A DNA stretch of 64,000 bases from Cytidiella melzeri (Eukaryota; Basidiomycota; Agaricomycetes; Polyporales; Irpicaceae): contig JABYQR010000036.1 in NCBI GenBank assembly GCA_022592445.1, positions 146,971 to 210,970 on the forward strand. Reading direction: 5' to 3'. How positions within the stretch are numbered: position 1 is the first letter of the stretch; each line of letters begins with the position of its first letter. The position numbers and the translations under genes are program-made. This document shows positions 10,946 to 22,970 of this stretch, one piece after another. The notes beneath the pieces are model-generated. The model saw nothing but the letters and a program-made list of their open reading frames with translations. It had not been told where the DNA came from and did not search any database.

Positions 10946-11205
10946 AATTGAAGCTGGTGGTAGAATAGAGGAGAGAGTCGTGCGTTGGTTCAAGTTTTTG
11001 TATCATCTTGTTTTCCAAGACGCGTCTCGCGTGTTTCGTGGGAGCAGCTTACATAACATCACGAGACAAGGACGCCCAGTGCGCGCCGGGCGAAGGCCGG
11101 GACAGTGCGCAATGCGAAAGCTCTCGACCTCCGGGTTTGCTCATCGTTTCCTCTTCTCCTTCTCCCTCTCACCTCTGACTTCAAGCTGGCACGCGTCCGT
11201 CCCCC
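10946..11205. promoter_or_regulatory. Shared divergent promoter region of UBE2C-type E2 and EDE1
   Basis: 260 bp separate two divergent start codons (10945 minus, 11206 plus), so both promoters and 5' UTRs must lie here. A pyrimidine-rich tract just before the EDE1 start (about 11150-11200) resembles fungal 5' UTR sequence. No TATA box is evident. Confidence 0.55.
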
Positions 11206-14200
11206 ATGTCGAAATTTGTTCCCTCGCCTCAAGAGGTAGCTCTCGTTAACCAGATATTTACTCAGACCGACTCGCAGAAGATTGGCGTGGTTACTGGGGA
11301 GGCAGCCGTCAAGGTATTCGGCGGATCCAAGCTCCCGCCCGCTGTCCTCGCAGAGGTCTGGAATTTGGCCGACGAAGACAACAAGGGGGTACTCACGCGT
11401 AAAGATGTTGCTGTTGCCATTCGATTGCTTGGACACGCTCAACGAGGAGAAACTCTCGCTGAAGCTCTTATCCACCAGCGTAGGTGCTCGAGCTTGCACC
11501 GTTGACGCGTCCGCTGAACGTCTCCTCTTCAGCTGGGGCACCGCCTTCCATTGAGGGATTGAATGCTCCCGTTAGTGGACAGGGCACTGAGCGTTCAGCA
11601 AAGTCCCCTCCTCCCGGGTCGGGCTCGGCGCTTCCTCCTCTGACGGCACAAGACAGGGCCAAATTCACAAAGCTGTTCATCGGGTATGGACCGCAGCACG
11701 GCTTGCTAGCAGGTATTGCTATCCTCCATGACATACACCTGGTGCTTACCGTCAGTCAGGCGACAAGGCGCGAGACGTATTCGTGAAGTCCAAGTTACCA
11801 GTTGAAAAGCTGTCGCAGATTTGGTATGTTACATCGAGGGATCAACTTTGTCATAATTTTGATTTCCCGCAGGGCACTCGCAGATACCAAGAATCGTGGT
11901 TCTCTTGACGTCATCGATTTCACGATCGCTATGTACCTTATACAAGGGAGCATGGCGGGCACGTTGCAGAAGATACCTCCGGTACTCCCTCCCTACATCT
12001 ATGAGCAAGCTAAAGGGGGAGCGGATGCGGTGGTCTCGCACGCGACCGGTAGTAGCTCGTCTTTCAGTCCCAGTATAACCGGGGGCTTCCCCGGCCGACC
12101 CCTACAGCAGCAGTTTACAGGGCAGGGCATTCTTCAGCCACAATATTCTGGACAAGGTATTCTTCAGCCACAAATCACAGGCCAGCGACCTACACCACCC
12201 ATACCTCCTCGAACTACCCTATCTAATCTTCCCCATTTATCCAATACATCACCATTCAGTGTGTCATCACAAACTACAGGACAACAATGGGATGTCACAC
12301 CTGCTGAGAAAGCAAGCGCAGACAGCTTCTATGACACCCTGGATACCCAGAAGAGGGGCTACATCGAAGGGGATGTTGCAGTCCCATTCATGTTGCAATC
12401 GAAATTATCTGATGATGTTCTCGCTCAGATTTGGTGAGAGTGGTTCTACCTAGTTGATTCTGGTCGCTCATTCCTCGAACAGGGACCTCTCAGATATGGA
12501 CAACAACGGGCATTTGACGCGAGATGGGTTTGCTGTCGCATTCCATCTGATTCAGAGCAAGCTCGCAGGGAAAGATTTACCAGCAGTACTGCCTACGTCA
12601 CTGATTCCACCTTCAAAGCGCGGAAACATCCCCGCAGCTCCCCCCCAGAATCAAGTTCCCGAAGCTATCAAGGATCTCCTGTGGGACGATACCCCTCCCC
12701 AGACTGCAGTAACACAACCAGTCGCGCCTCCCTTCCAGCCACAACGGACAGGAACCATCTCTCCGCAGCACACTGCTCAGCCCCCTTACCTGGTACACCC
12801 GCCGTCGAACATCTTTGGTGCTACCGACCCTTTTGGCGGGTCCTCGTCATCCTTCGCCAGCTCTCCCTCACCTTTCGTTATTCCGACTGGTATGTCGTTG
12901 AAATCGCTTGACAGAGTTAGCATATCTGACACATTGTGCAGTTGCGCCCACTGCTCCTGTAGCGCACAAGGACCTGCTGGGTGACGACGACGAGCCACCG
13001 GTAGCAGCATCACCTCCTCTGCAAGACAAGTCTGCAGAAATCGGTAACATCCAGAACCAGCTTAGCTCTACGACCCGGGCATCCGAGACTGCCAAACGAG
13101 AGCGCGAAGACCTTGAACGGCGCGTCGCGGAGCAGGATTCACAATTGTCATCCCTGCAGACGCAGTTGTCGGCGTCGAAGGCGGCATATGAGACTGAAAC
13201 TCATACGCTTGCTACTTTGCGGGAGCGATACTCCGCACAGACTGCAGATATTCATAAGATCAGACAGGATCTTATCCACGCGGAGAGCAACCTCAGTGCG
13301 GTTCGAGAAGAGAAGAATGAAGTATCTGTTACGCTTCTGCGGGATAAGGATGAGGTCCGCGAATTGCAAAGGAAAATGACGGAAGTTGGTATGGAGGTGG
13401 AGGCTTTGAAGGCGGAAATAGAGAAGGCGAAGAAAGATGCCAAGCAGCAGAAGGGTTTGCTGGCTATTGCCAAGAAGCAGCTCGCTAGCCGTGAGACAGA
13501 GCGAGCTAAGGTAGCCAAGGAAGTTGAAGATGCTCAGGCAGAGGTCGCACTGGCGAACAAGGAACGTGGAGATGCCGAGGCGCAGCTGGCAAAAATTCCC
13601 GAAGTCCCAGCTGCGATTCCGGAACGTGTTGCCTCTCCAGCACAGTCCATTACCACATTCGCAGCTACTCAACCGTTACCTTCAAGCCCGGACGTCCATT
13701 CGCCCAGCTTGGTGGCAAGTCCGGTCAGCGCCAAGAGCACAAACCCCTTCGAGCGCCTAACGTTAGGTGGAGGAACTCCCTGTGCCGAGTCTCCGTTTCT
13801 ACCATTTGCAGGCTCCGTATTGCCTACTCCTCCGGTGGGTGGCGCGACAGTGCCGGCCCCCTCTGCAGCACCTGTCACTGAAAGCAGTCAATCTGCTGAT
13901 CCGTTCGGATTTGAAGAAGCCTTCGGCGCGGAAGGCAGTGACGCAACAAAAGAGCTGGACGATGAGCCGCCGACAGCTACCACCATTCAAGAAGGCTCCC
14001 CGTTTGGGACGTCAGCGCAGGACGATGTTGCCGAGCATACCTCAGCCCAATCCTTCGGTGTCATGTCTCCTACTGATACCGAACTTTTCCACACCCCTCT
14101 TTCCACTGGTGTACCAAGCTTCACGAGTGATAGTCCCCACTTTGCTACTTCTGCGACTGAATCACACGAAGCGCAAACTTTCGCAACGGCCTTCCCTGAT

Positions 14201-15671
14201 ATTGCCGAGCCTAAGCAGCAAGAACAGGGGGGTCAAACAGATCTCAGCACCCAATTGAAGGAGCTCGAGGTCAGCGAAAGTGACAGCGACAGTGATGACG
14301 ATGAGCCCTTGGCGAACATCCGGGCCAAAGCCGTGGAGGAAGCTTTACCCAACGGCGCAACGTCGTCCACTGCGACATCCGCGTTTGATAATGCATTTGG
14401 AGGCTCGACTGTTACAGCTGCGCCACCAGCCTCAGAACATGTCCCTGAGCAAGCTGCTGCTGCTGATACCACACCTAAAGCCCCCGCTGCCCCGTTCACT
14501 GCTCCTGAAGTACCTCAACAAAACGGAAGTGCTGGATCAACGGTCTCGTCTGGACCAGCTGGAGTCAGTGACTTTGACGAAGCTATGGGGCTGTCTGGAT
14601 CTGGCACCAGTGCATCTCAATTCTCCCACGTGTCACAATTCACATTCGACTCCGCTTTCGACGATGACTTCGACTTTGCCGCTGCCAAGGCTGCCACGAA
14701 TGACACGTCTGTAGATGGAACAAATGCTCCTGCTCCCGTAGCCGCGTCTTCGACTACAACTGGCTCTTACTTCCCTTCGCCATCACTTGCAGGTCCTTCA
14801 ACAGCTCAGGTGGCGAGTGAATCTCCCTTCCCTCCTGCACCTTCTGCCCCTTCTTCAGCTGGAAGACCCAAATCAGAGGCCTTTGATGCGATCTTCGTTT
14901 CACCGCCTGGTCAAGGCAAGGAGGGAGGTCCAACTGCCGCCCCTGCCCCTGCAGTGTCTTCCAAGTCGATCTCGTTCGAGGATGCCTTTGGAGCTGGGTC
15001 AGCCTCAAGTCAGACTGCACCACCCGTCGTCAAGCCTTCCGCCAGCAATGGTACTCATGGAATATCGTTTGACGATGCGTTCGGCGGAAACACGTCTGAT
15101 GCGTTGGCTTTGGACGAGTCTTTCACTAGCTCGTCGCAATCGCACCAATATGCTCCGCCAAGTTCACCCCCACCGGGCCCGAGGTGTAGTGCTCCATTCC
15201 CGACGTCGTCTATGCCTTCTTCCCCAACTGGTGATAGTCACTCCTTGTCGGCTTCGAGACGCTCGCTGTCTCCTGCTCCGCGCGCAGCATCTCCGCCGCC
15301 AAGGCCCAAATCGCGTCCGTCCACCTCCTCGTCTGAAAAAGAGAAGGACAAAACTAGGCATTCTAAATTGAGCGTAAGTGTAGACCTGAGTAAAAGCGGT
15401 CTGTGTTCTCATTGTATTCCAGATACGCTTGCCTTTTGGGAGGAAGAAGCCAAAGCACGAGCCGATGCCATCGAATCTCTCCCAGTCGCTCCTTGTGGAG
15501 GAGCCTGGCAGCAACGCGACACCCCCTGCTGACGATGACATTGAGGCGGTGAAGACGTTGTGTGGAATGGGCTTCAGCCGTACACAAGCTGTCACTGCCC
15601 TAGAGCAGTACGATTACGATGTTCCGCGCGCCTTAAACAGCCTGCTCGGTAATACTTCTACTTCATCTTGA
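11206..15671 (+). CDS. EDE1: EDE1/Eps15-like endocytic scaffold (3 EH domains, coiled coil, UBA)
   Basis: Seven exons (11206-11479, 11533-11712, 11760-11823, 11873-12433, 12483-12889, 12942-15373, 15423-15671) give 1388 residues. Three EH domains are visible: the first starts FVPSPQEVALVNQIF, the second contains DRAKFTKLFIGYGP...LADTKNRGSLD, the third FYDTLDTQKRGYIEGD...SDMDNNGHLTRDGF. A linker carries DLLWDD and DLLGDDDE. A coiled coil occupies 13040-13600, followed by a long Ser/Pro/Ala-rich region with one NPF (STNPFERL) and repeated FD(D/E)AFG motifs. The last exon encodes a UBA domain (VKTLCGMGFSRTQAVTALEQ). Known Ede1 initiates clathrin endocytic sites and binds ubiquitin through this UBA. 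The architecture is complete. Confidence 0.95.
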
Positions 15672-16336
15672 CCAGGGCCACGGTGTGCTGACAATTTTGT
15701 CAGGCACGCGATGAGCGATTTGTTTCTACGAGTATGAATTGAAAGCTTGGTTTTCCTTGTGCTTTGTTGAACCTTCTTCACACATGGTGCTAGCACCTGG
15801 ATAACCCTCGTTTGGATCTTTCTATGGCCACTCCTTATCCCTGCTCTTTTCTTCCTTGTTCTCGTCTAATACTACATTAGTCAAAGATGGGGAAAACCAT
15901 TGCTATTTTATTCTTCGTCCATGCTGCTGCTGTTTACGATGTGGTCAGACAACAATACAACCGGATACCCAAGTGTGATATCAGACCGGAGACTACGTTT
16001 TTGCGAGCGCCATGCACGGGGAGTCTGCAGAGGTGCGAGCGCATTGACAGGCCGCCCAACATTGCCTCCTCCTCCCAGTACAAGCATTGTTTATTGTTCC
16101 AAGTACGTCGCAAATGTCTGCCTCGAGGCTCTGTGCACCGCCTCGACGTCTCCTTGTATCTTCCCTCTATGTGGGGAACGACATTGTTTGGCGGGTGAGC
16201 CGGGCGCTGCCAGCCATCACAGCTTTCTCTCGTTTCGCCGACATGAGGACATTGCGGCCGCAAGTATAAGAGCGCAGAATCACCTCCACCTGTCCCTCCC
16301 GTCACTTCCAAGCCTCCTCCCAAGCGGCCACTGGTG
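15672..16336. other. Intergenic between EDE1 and PDE1
   Basis: Holds the 3' flank of EDE1 and the upstream region of the phosphodiesterase. A 103-codon plus-strand frame at 15887 has a hydrophobic start but an unconvincing remainder, and no other support. Confidence 0.5.
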
Positions 16337-17744
16337 ATGCCAGCGTTTGACATCGTGGTGGTGGGCTGCGGTCAGTAATCGCATCCTACATTTCCCGACG
16401 GCTGGCTGAGGCTGACAACCAGACAACTTCAGGCGGTGGACCTGACGAGCACAACCTTTCGAGGTACTAAGCCTATGTGGTTCGAGTTTGTCCTTGATAT
16501 ACTCAACAGCCCCGTAGTTATTTATTAAAGGCGTCACAGAGCTCATGGACCGACGGCATTGTTGCCGTCGAAGCAGGTTAGCCCAAAAGTCCATCTCACA
16601 CGACCAAATGCTCGCTCTGTACTCACCTTGGCTTCCAGGTTCAGGCATAGGGGCGCTGACGCATATTCTGCAAAGTACGCCGGATCTTTTCGGCGAGCGT
16701 GAACACGTCAACGGTAGCGATCCAATATCTTACACATCTGCTGAGGTTTTGTCTTGGATACGGTAAGAGTTGCCCCTAGCCACATTATGCGCATAACCTT
16801 GCATCTAAACCATGGCGACAGATGTTACCTGATAACTCATGCTCACATGGACCACATCAACAGCCTGGTTTTATGTGCAGGTTCTCTTGCTGGAGAAGCC
16901 AGATCGATATACGCTACGCACCAGACCTTGAAGGATATCGAACAAGTGTTTTCCGACCGTCTGTGGCCGAATCTGGCGTCATGGGAAAACGACGACGAAG
17001 CGATGCTCGTTTATAAGCGGTGTGTGTCTCAAGAACTTCATTGACCGTCCGCAGCTGAGGCCGCATAGGTTGCACATGGACGGGCAATACAAACAGATAT
17101 CCGACGGCGTGTCCGTCCGAACGCTGCCCCTGTGCCATGGGCAGACGCGCTCAGGTCAAGTGTACGAAAGTACAGCGTTTTTCATCAGGAACGATGCGTC
17201 CAACAAGGAGCTTCTTTTCTTTGGCGACGTCGAGCCAGACAGCGTGTCGAAACGAGAAGAAAATCATGATATATGGCGTGTCGCGGCCGCAAAGATACCG
17301 CAGACGCTGTCAGCGATCTTTATCGAGTGCTCGTACCCGTCTGGAAGGCCAGACGACCGCTTGTATGGCCACATGAGCCCTGACCACCTCGTGCGCGAGC
17401 TTGTAACCTTGGCGGAGGAGGTTGTCAAGGTGCAAAAAATGCAAAAGACCCTCGGGGAACCAGCGAGGAAGAAGCAGCGGTTGACTGCAGATTCTGCTCA
17501 CGAGCGTCGTAACGCGCTTTCGGGCGTCAAAGTCTATATAACTCATTGCAAGGACAATCTGGCGCATCGGAGGGACAAGCCCATTCACCAGGTGATTGCA
17601 GGGCAAGTGAAAGAGCTGGCCCAGGAGGAGAGACTTGGCGTTGAGATCATTGGCGTAGAACAAGGGATGCTCATTCGTAAGTAGACAGCTGATTCAGAAC
17701 CGTTCTAACGACGCTGAATACTAGGGCAAACAGATGTTTATTAA
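16337..17744 (+). CDS. PDE1: Class II cAMP phosphodiesterase (Pde1 type)
   Basis: The start ATG at 16337 opens MPAFDIVVVGCG, which splices across 16371-16432 to GGPDEHNLSSYLLKAS, the diagnostic N-terminus of class II cyclic-nucleotide phosphodiesterases. DGIVAVEAGSGIGALTHIL follows. The metal-binding signature THAHMDHINSLVL, a metallo-beta-lactamase-type HxHxDH, lies at about 16846-16884, and LLFFGDVEPDS further on. The C-terminal ITHCKD and EIIGVEQGMLI fit the family. The unspliced frame stops at 17684; using the GTAAGT donor at about 17678 the end moves to 17744 and gives a tail RQTDVY, which I prefer. Known role: low-affinity cAMP hydrolysis, tuning PKA signalling. The gene has about seven exons; no lesion was seen. 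Confidence 0.9.
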
Positions 17745-18076
17745 TGCAAGTGCATAACGCGTATTCAATGTATACTTAGCCCCTCAATGTAGCAAATAGC
17801 CTCTATTTATTTATAAATTGCGAAGTGCGTACCATTATGCCGCGCCCATTTCGCGAGATCACGATTGACTCAGGGTTGCCCCGCGAGATGGCGATGGTTG
17901 TTTCTTGAAGCACCTTACATGCTCCGACCCAATAGGTGATATATTGATACATTGCCTGATTTGTTGTAAGACTTCTTTACAAGTACAGTAACGAGTTCCT
18001 CCGCTGAACACCTCATCGTCAGTTCAGCCGTCGTGCACCCCGCACGGCGTACTAGATCCACTGCGACGACGCTGGC
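17745..18076. other. Intergenic, no supported gene
   Basis: AT-rich 3' flank of the phosphodiesterase, then the upstream region of the secreted CrtC-like gene. No RNA gene or repeat seen. Confidence 0.5.
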
Positions 18077-19323
18077 ATGCGGCTCTCCTCAATAACACAC
18101 GGGCTGGGATTGAGCATTCTATCGAGCGCCGTTGCAACCTCCACTGTCAACGTCGACGTTATATCTGGGCAAACGCACACAGGATCAAGCACCGTGCAGT
18201 TTGTTTCAGGTTCTTCAGGATGGGACGGCCCAATGGTGAGAAACCTGAACGACACCACATTCGACATGTGGTACTTCGACGTCCTCTCTACCGACATCCA
18301 AACCGTCTTCATCTTCTTCACCGCCAACACCAGCGCCCTCTTTCCCGGACTTCCAGACCTCGACACGGCCACGTGGCTATTGGCGACGGTGACGTTCCCG
18401 AACGGAAGCCTCTTCGAGACGATAGTGACCGCAGACCGCTTGACTGTGACCACCGACGGCGACGGCTCTTCGGGCACGTTTCCTGGCGGGGTGGCAGCAT
18501 GGACAGGCACCCCAGACACGTCCACCTATGCTTTGACATTCAACGCCCCGGATGCAGGTCTCTCCGGCACCGTTACCATGAAGTCGGTATGGAAATATCA
18601 GTAGTAGTAAAAGATTTTGCGCACTGAATTCTGTATCCTAGTAGACGGCACCAGCACATTTCCCGTGTGCCCCTACCAGCGCAGGAGCAGGCCAGACACT
18701 CAAGCTCGGTCAATCCCTCGGATGGTTCAACGCCGTCCCTGACGCGAGGGCCAAAGTCAACCTGAACGTCAGCGGAACACCAGTCGAATATTCAGGACAC
18801 GGCTACCACGACAAAGTCAGTTCGAGAAGCCTACTACTCTTTCGTCGTTCAACTACTCACCAAACACTAATCCACTCCTTTGCTGGCTACGTAGAACTGG
18901 GGCTCAGTACCAGAACGAGACACTCTACGTTCATGGTACTGGGGCCGCGCCAGCCTAGGACCCTACTCTGTCGTATGGTTTGATTACATCGACCTCGAGG
19001 GCAACGAGGGCGCCAGCGGTTACGTCTCTCAGGACGGCAAAATTCTCACGTCGACGTGCGCCGGTGTGCGTGTGAGGCCGACGTCGCTCACGGCGAGCGG
19101 CGCGATTTATCCTCCCACTCCCACCACACCTCTTCCCGACGGGTTCTCCGTCACCATCGGCGTGCCAGGCCAGGGTACATTCATACTTGCAGCGCAGAGC
19201 AGCAGAGTCGTCTCTGAGGGAGAGGGACTGGATGTGCGCTGGGTGGGGACTGTCAGTGGAGGATTCGCGGGGCAGCAGCAGTACAAAGGTATCGGGATGT
19301 TCGAGCAGTTCACCTTCTCGTAA
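18077..19323 (+). CDS. Secreted CrtC/lipocalin-fold protein (hydroxyneurosporene synthase / Diels-Alderase-like family)
   Basis: Three exons (18077-18586, 18645-18815, 18895-19323) give 369 residues. The N-terminus MRLSSITHGLGLSILSSAVA is a signal peptide. The body matches the CrtC/AttH-like lipocalin superfamily: SSGWDGPMVRNLNDTTFDMWYFDV early, GHGYHDKNWGS in the middle and SWYWGRASLGPYSVVWFDYIDLEG in the second half. Several fungal secondary-metabolite cyclases with this fold are intramolecular Diels-Alderases, but others have unknown roles. No polyketide synthase or other biosynthetic gene lies nearby, so no pathway can be assigned. Alternative labels are carotenoid 1,2-hydratase-like or simply a secreted lipocalin-fold protein. 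Confidence 0.82.
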
Positions 19324-19668
19324 AAGTACTCTTTACGAGACACTTTGTGCACAACTACGTCCAAATTATTGATTGGTGCACTCACTGTTTGTGCTGAAAC
19401 AGTCAGCCGGTATAAACTAGGAACGCTATCCAGATTGAACATTGCTCATTGCTTGAATGATCCGTTTCAGGTATAGGTATGTAGGAGAGGTTGGACAAGC
19501 AGCATAGACCTCCAAGACTAATACTACTAAAAAGCGCCATACTGTAAGGAAGGGCGAACACAAATCATATCAAGGCGGTGCGCATCCTCGAAAAAATAAA
19601 CAATTGCGACAGAAACACAGCGGGGCCGAAAGCGATATAGCATGTTCCAACAAGAAGACGTACACGAA
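19324..19668. other. Intergenic between two convergent genes
   Basis: The short region holds the 3' ends of the CrtC-like gene (plus) and striatin (minus). No other feature recognised. Confidence 0.5.
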
Positions 19669-22573
19669 TTATGAAGAGGCGTACAACTTGACTGCACCGT
19701 CCGCACCTGCACTTGCCATGAACGGCAGCGTGGGATGGAATTCGACCGCCAGTACACCCTCGCGAGCCTTTTCGCGATGATTTGTGATCTCCTGCACGCA
19801 TGCTTTGCTGCCAAGCACATCCCAAAACCGCACCGAGCAGTCGTGGCTGCCCGAGACGAGTGCAAAGCCGGCGACGTCGAAAGACACAGACGTCACAGCG
19901 TCCAGGTGTGCCAAGATCGAATGTGTACATTGTCCTGTGAAGCAATCGCCCTGGATCTTGAGACTCCATAATGCAATCCGCAAAGGCAAACTTACCGGTA
20001 GTAATGTCAAACATTCGAATGTATTTGTCTTCGTGACCGGTGACAAGAATGGGCATGGTCGGATGAGACACAATGCTGTTGACCTGTCCTGCAGGAAGAC
20101 CGTCTGCCATGGTCATGTCTCCATCAACAACGCCACTGCAGTAAACAGTCACGCATACCTTGTGTATCGTCGCTGTTCAATCGCATCACCTCCTTCCCAG
20201 TTTCAATGTCGAAAATCTTGATGACGACATTTTGGTACGCAACGGCCACCTTCTTCAAGTCAGTCTTCACTGCTTCAACCGCCGTAGCACCAGGCACGTC
20301 TCCGTTATCTGCGCTCAGCTCGCCATCCGCTGTGTTGTCCAGCCCGTCATACGACCACGATAGCCGCAGTGAGCCTCCACCCGAAGGCCCACTCACATCC
20401 CAGACCTTCACGGAACCTTCCGCGCCGCAGCTTACGAGCGTGTTCTCGTCACGAACAAGTGCGAGGTCCCAGACAGCGTCCGTGTGTCCAATCAATTCTC
20501 CTCGCGCACGAGTAGCGTCGTAGGGTGCATACGTCGTATGCGAAGACGGAGGTAGTGCCCACACTCGTATGGACGAATCCATCGAGGCAGAGTACAGGAG
20601 ATTCTTCGACGGTGCATGTACAAGGCGCGTTATCGCTGCGGAATGTCCCCGCAGTGTGAGCTGAGGTTCTACCTCTGTTGTCATACGTGCGCTGCTTCAT
20701 GACAAGACGAGCCAGAGAGATGAACAATGGACTGCAGATGGAAAGCGGAAGTCACTCACGCGGAGGAAGCGAGGCCGGCAACGTCTACCCGCCAGACCTT
20801 TACTGTGTTGTCATCTCCACCAGTTGCCAAGCACAGCTCGTTCGGGTGGAATGCAACCGCACGCACAGCGTCCAGATGACTGTGAACAAGGTTAGCACAC
20901 CACAACAAAGACGAGTTATCCAAATGTGAAGAAAAAGAGGAGGATATGACACGGGCAGAAGAATAAGATATCACAGGACTGAGACTGACTTCCTGAGCGT
21001 CCGTTTGTTTTTCCACACTTTGTTCCCTTCACCGTCCTCTATCTCAGCGCCCTCTTCCTCCTCCACGTCGGGCTCATCCTCCGTCTTTGTGTCCTCATCT
21101 TCGTCTCGAGAACGCCGCTCCCATGACGCAGCACCACTGATGGAAGATCCACCAGCCTGGCCAGCACGTGCCAGCTCTGCTTCATGGGACAGCCTCAGCT
21201 TCTCTCTCCATTCACCTGCAGAGTCTGGTCGGAAGATAGCGGTCGGCAGGCCGTCTTCATCCGAGGCTGGGTGAAACTGGCTGCTTTCGTTTGTAGCCTG
21301 AGGGGCCTGTTGCTGCAGTGGCTCCGACGCAGGCTGGAGTTGCACCTGGAGAGGCGGTCCGGTGATGTTTTGCTGCTGCTGCTGCTGCTGTTGAGATTGC
21401 AGCATTGCAGAGCCGAGAATGCCTGCACGATCAATCGGGTTACTTTGACCAGCAGCGGAGGCGACTGCTGAGGGGGGGCCCGACATCACAGTGTTCATGC
21501 CATTCAGCATGCCGAATTCCTTTCCGACTTCTGGCATGACTTTCCTTGGACGGCCGTTGAAAGCAACGGATTCAAATGGGGGTACGTTTGGTAAAGTTAC
21601 CGGAAGGGAAGAATTGTTAAGAAGGGGTCGATTAGGGAGCGGGTTCATTGCTTGAGGGGATGTTAAATAAGAGACTTCCTGCAGACATCTGCAGTGGTTG
21701 CACGACGATTTGTGAGATGGCATATCCAAGGTATCTGCCTACGCACTGTTTGAGATAGTCACGACTTCGTGCTCTGCTCTTTGGGTCTCGGCCAGGTGGG
21801 GGTTTACCCAACACCCCAATCGTTCCTGTCGAGGGACCGGTGGGTACATGCCAGCCTGTGCCCGTAGACCATGTCTGGGTTTTCCGTGCGGGTCCATTGG
21901 CTATTGCAGCGTGTCCTTCTGGCGGTAAAGGAGAGTCTTTCGGAACACAGAAACACCAAGTATTAGGTCCGAGGCGTACTCAGAACTCGCTGGGTGCGTA
22001 CCTTCACTGCGAGGAGAACTGCCGCTACTGCCCTCGTCCTTCTGTGACGACTCGCCCATCTGAGACTGAATGGCAGCCAGTTTCGTTGGTGGCACGGATT
22101 GCGAGGAGGGCTGGTTCAGCTGCTTTGTCCTGCAGGTGACACGTCAAGGTCACTGAGCAAGGCGGGTCGAACGAGTGGAACACGCACCGCTCGACTCGTA
22201 GTGCATACTCGAGCATCTTGATGCGACGCATGAGGTCAATTTTGACATTGTCGAACGAGCGTCGTTCTCCCTCGAGCAGCGCGATGCGGGCCTGGAGGGA
22301 GTTCAGAGACGCGACCTTTTTGGTTTTTTTTTTCTCTTTGCAGCGACAAGACAGCACACATACCCGCATTTCTGCACGCTCAATCTCCCACTCGTTTCTG
22401 TCTCTCTCGTACCTCCTCCATTCGGTCTGCAGAAAGTGAAGAACGCTTGAGAGGGTAAAGTCCTGGCCGCTTTGTGGCGGGGGTGGAATTTCTGAAGGCT
22501 GAGGTCCTTGCTGAGGGGCTAGCTGCTGGCCGGGGGCTAGCTTTTGCTGGACCTGCAGGTTTGGTCCTAGCAT
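19669..22573 (-). CDS. Striatin family scaffold (STRIPAK complex)
   Basis: The start ATG is at 22573. The conserved striatin N-terminus is split by an intron near 22293-22362: FTLSSVLHFLQTEWRRYERD, then RNEWEIERAEM joined to RARIALLEGERRSFDNVKID and LMRRIKMLEYALRVER. This is the caveolin-binding segment and coiled coil. A calmodulin-binding-like/linker region includes RSRDYLKQCLQE. The middle is Q-rich (pure glutamine run encoded by CTG repeats at 21371-21392) and acidic. The C-terminus carries WD40 repeats (HLDAVRAVAFHPNE, GHSAAITRLVHAPS, GHTDAVWDLALVRDE, VSHPTMPILVTGHED, AHLDAVTSVSFDVAG). Striatin is the PP2A-associated scaffold needed for fungal cell fusion and fruiting (PRO11/HAM-3 in ascomycetes). 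The domain order is complete. Confidence 0.93.
21371..21392. repeat. CTG/CAG trinucleotide run encoding polyglutamine
   Basis: An almost pure CTG run on the plus strand reads CAG on the coding strand and encodes a run of glutamines in the striatin linker. Such runs vary in length between strains. Confidence 0.85.
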
Positions 22574-22970
22574 TGGGATGTGGATAGCGGGTTGAAGGGA
22601 GAAGAGAGGGTGGTGGGAGGAGAGAAGGTGTTGAGTGAGTCGAGGTGTTGTTGTTGGATCATGAATTTCTCAGACGGACAATGTTTGTCCTGAACAAGCA
22701 ACACACAACCGAGTCGGCGTCGACGAAGCGACGGCGACTCTGCTGTTTCCACTCTATCAGACCAGACATTGGTGGTATTCGAGACTGACTGTGGGCGTGT
22801 AGCGGGTGCCACGAATATTGATATGAGGACGTACATTCAAGAGTGTCGGTGTGTGATGGAAATACGGTACATTGGGTGAGATGCGTGTCTACAAGACTGT
22901 ATTATGGAGCCCTGTTGCACACACAGTTGAAGCAAGCCCAGCCCTAGTACTAGCAGTTGAAAACATGGGA
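22574..22970. other. Upstream region of striatin
   Basis: 5' flank of striatin on the minus strand and 3' flank of the repeat-family gene at 22971-24103. No frame with support. Confidence 0.45.

Noticed and set aside
13148..13672. Minus-strand 174-codon frame opposite the EDE1 coiled coil
   Set aside because: Shadow of the coiled-coil coding sequence: Leu/Ser/Arg-rich with no domain.
15887..16198. Plus-strand 103-codon frame starting MGKTIAILFF
   Set aside because: Only the first few residues look protein-like; no splice continuation or family.
18077..19323. Reading the CrtC-like gene as part of a secondary-metabolite cluster
   Set aside because: No synthase, P450, transporter or regulator lies beside it; neighbours are housekeeping signalling genes.
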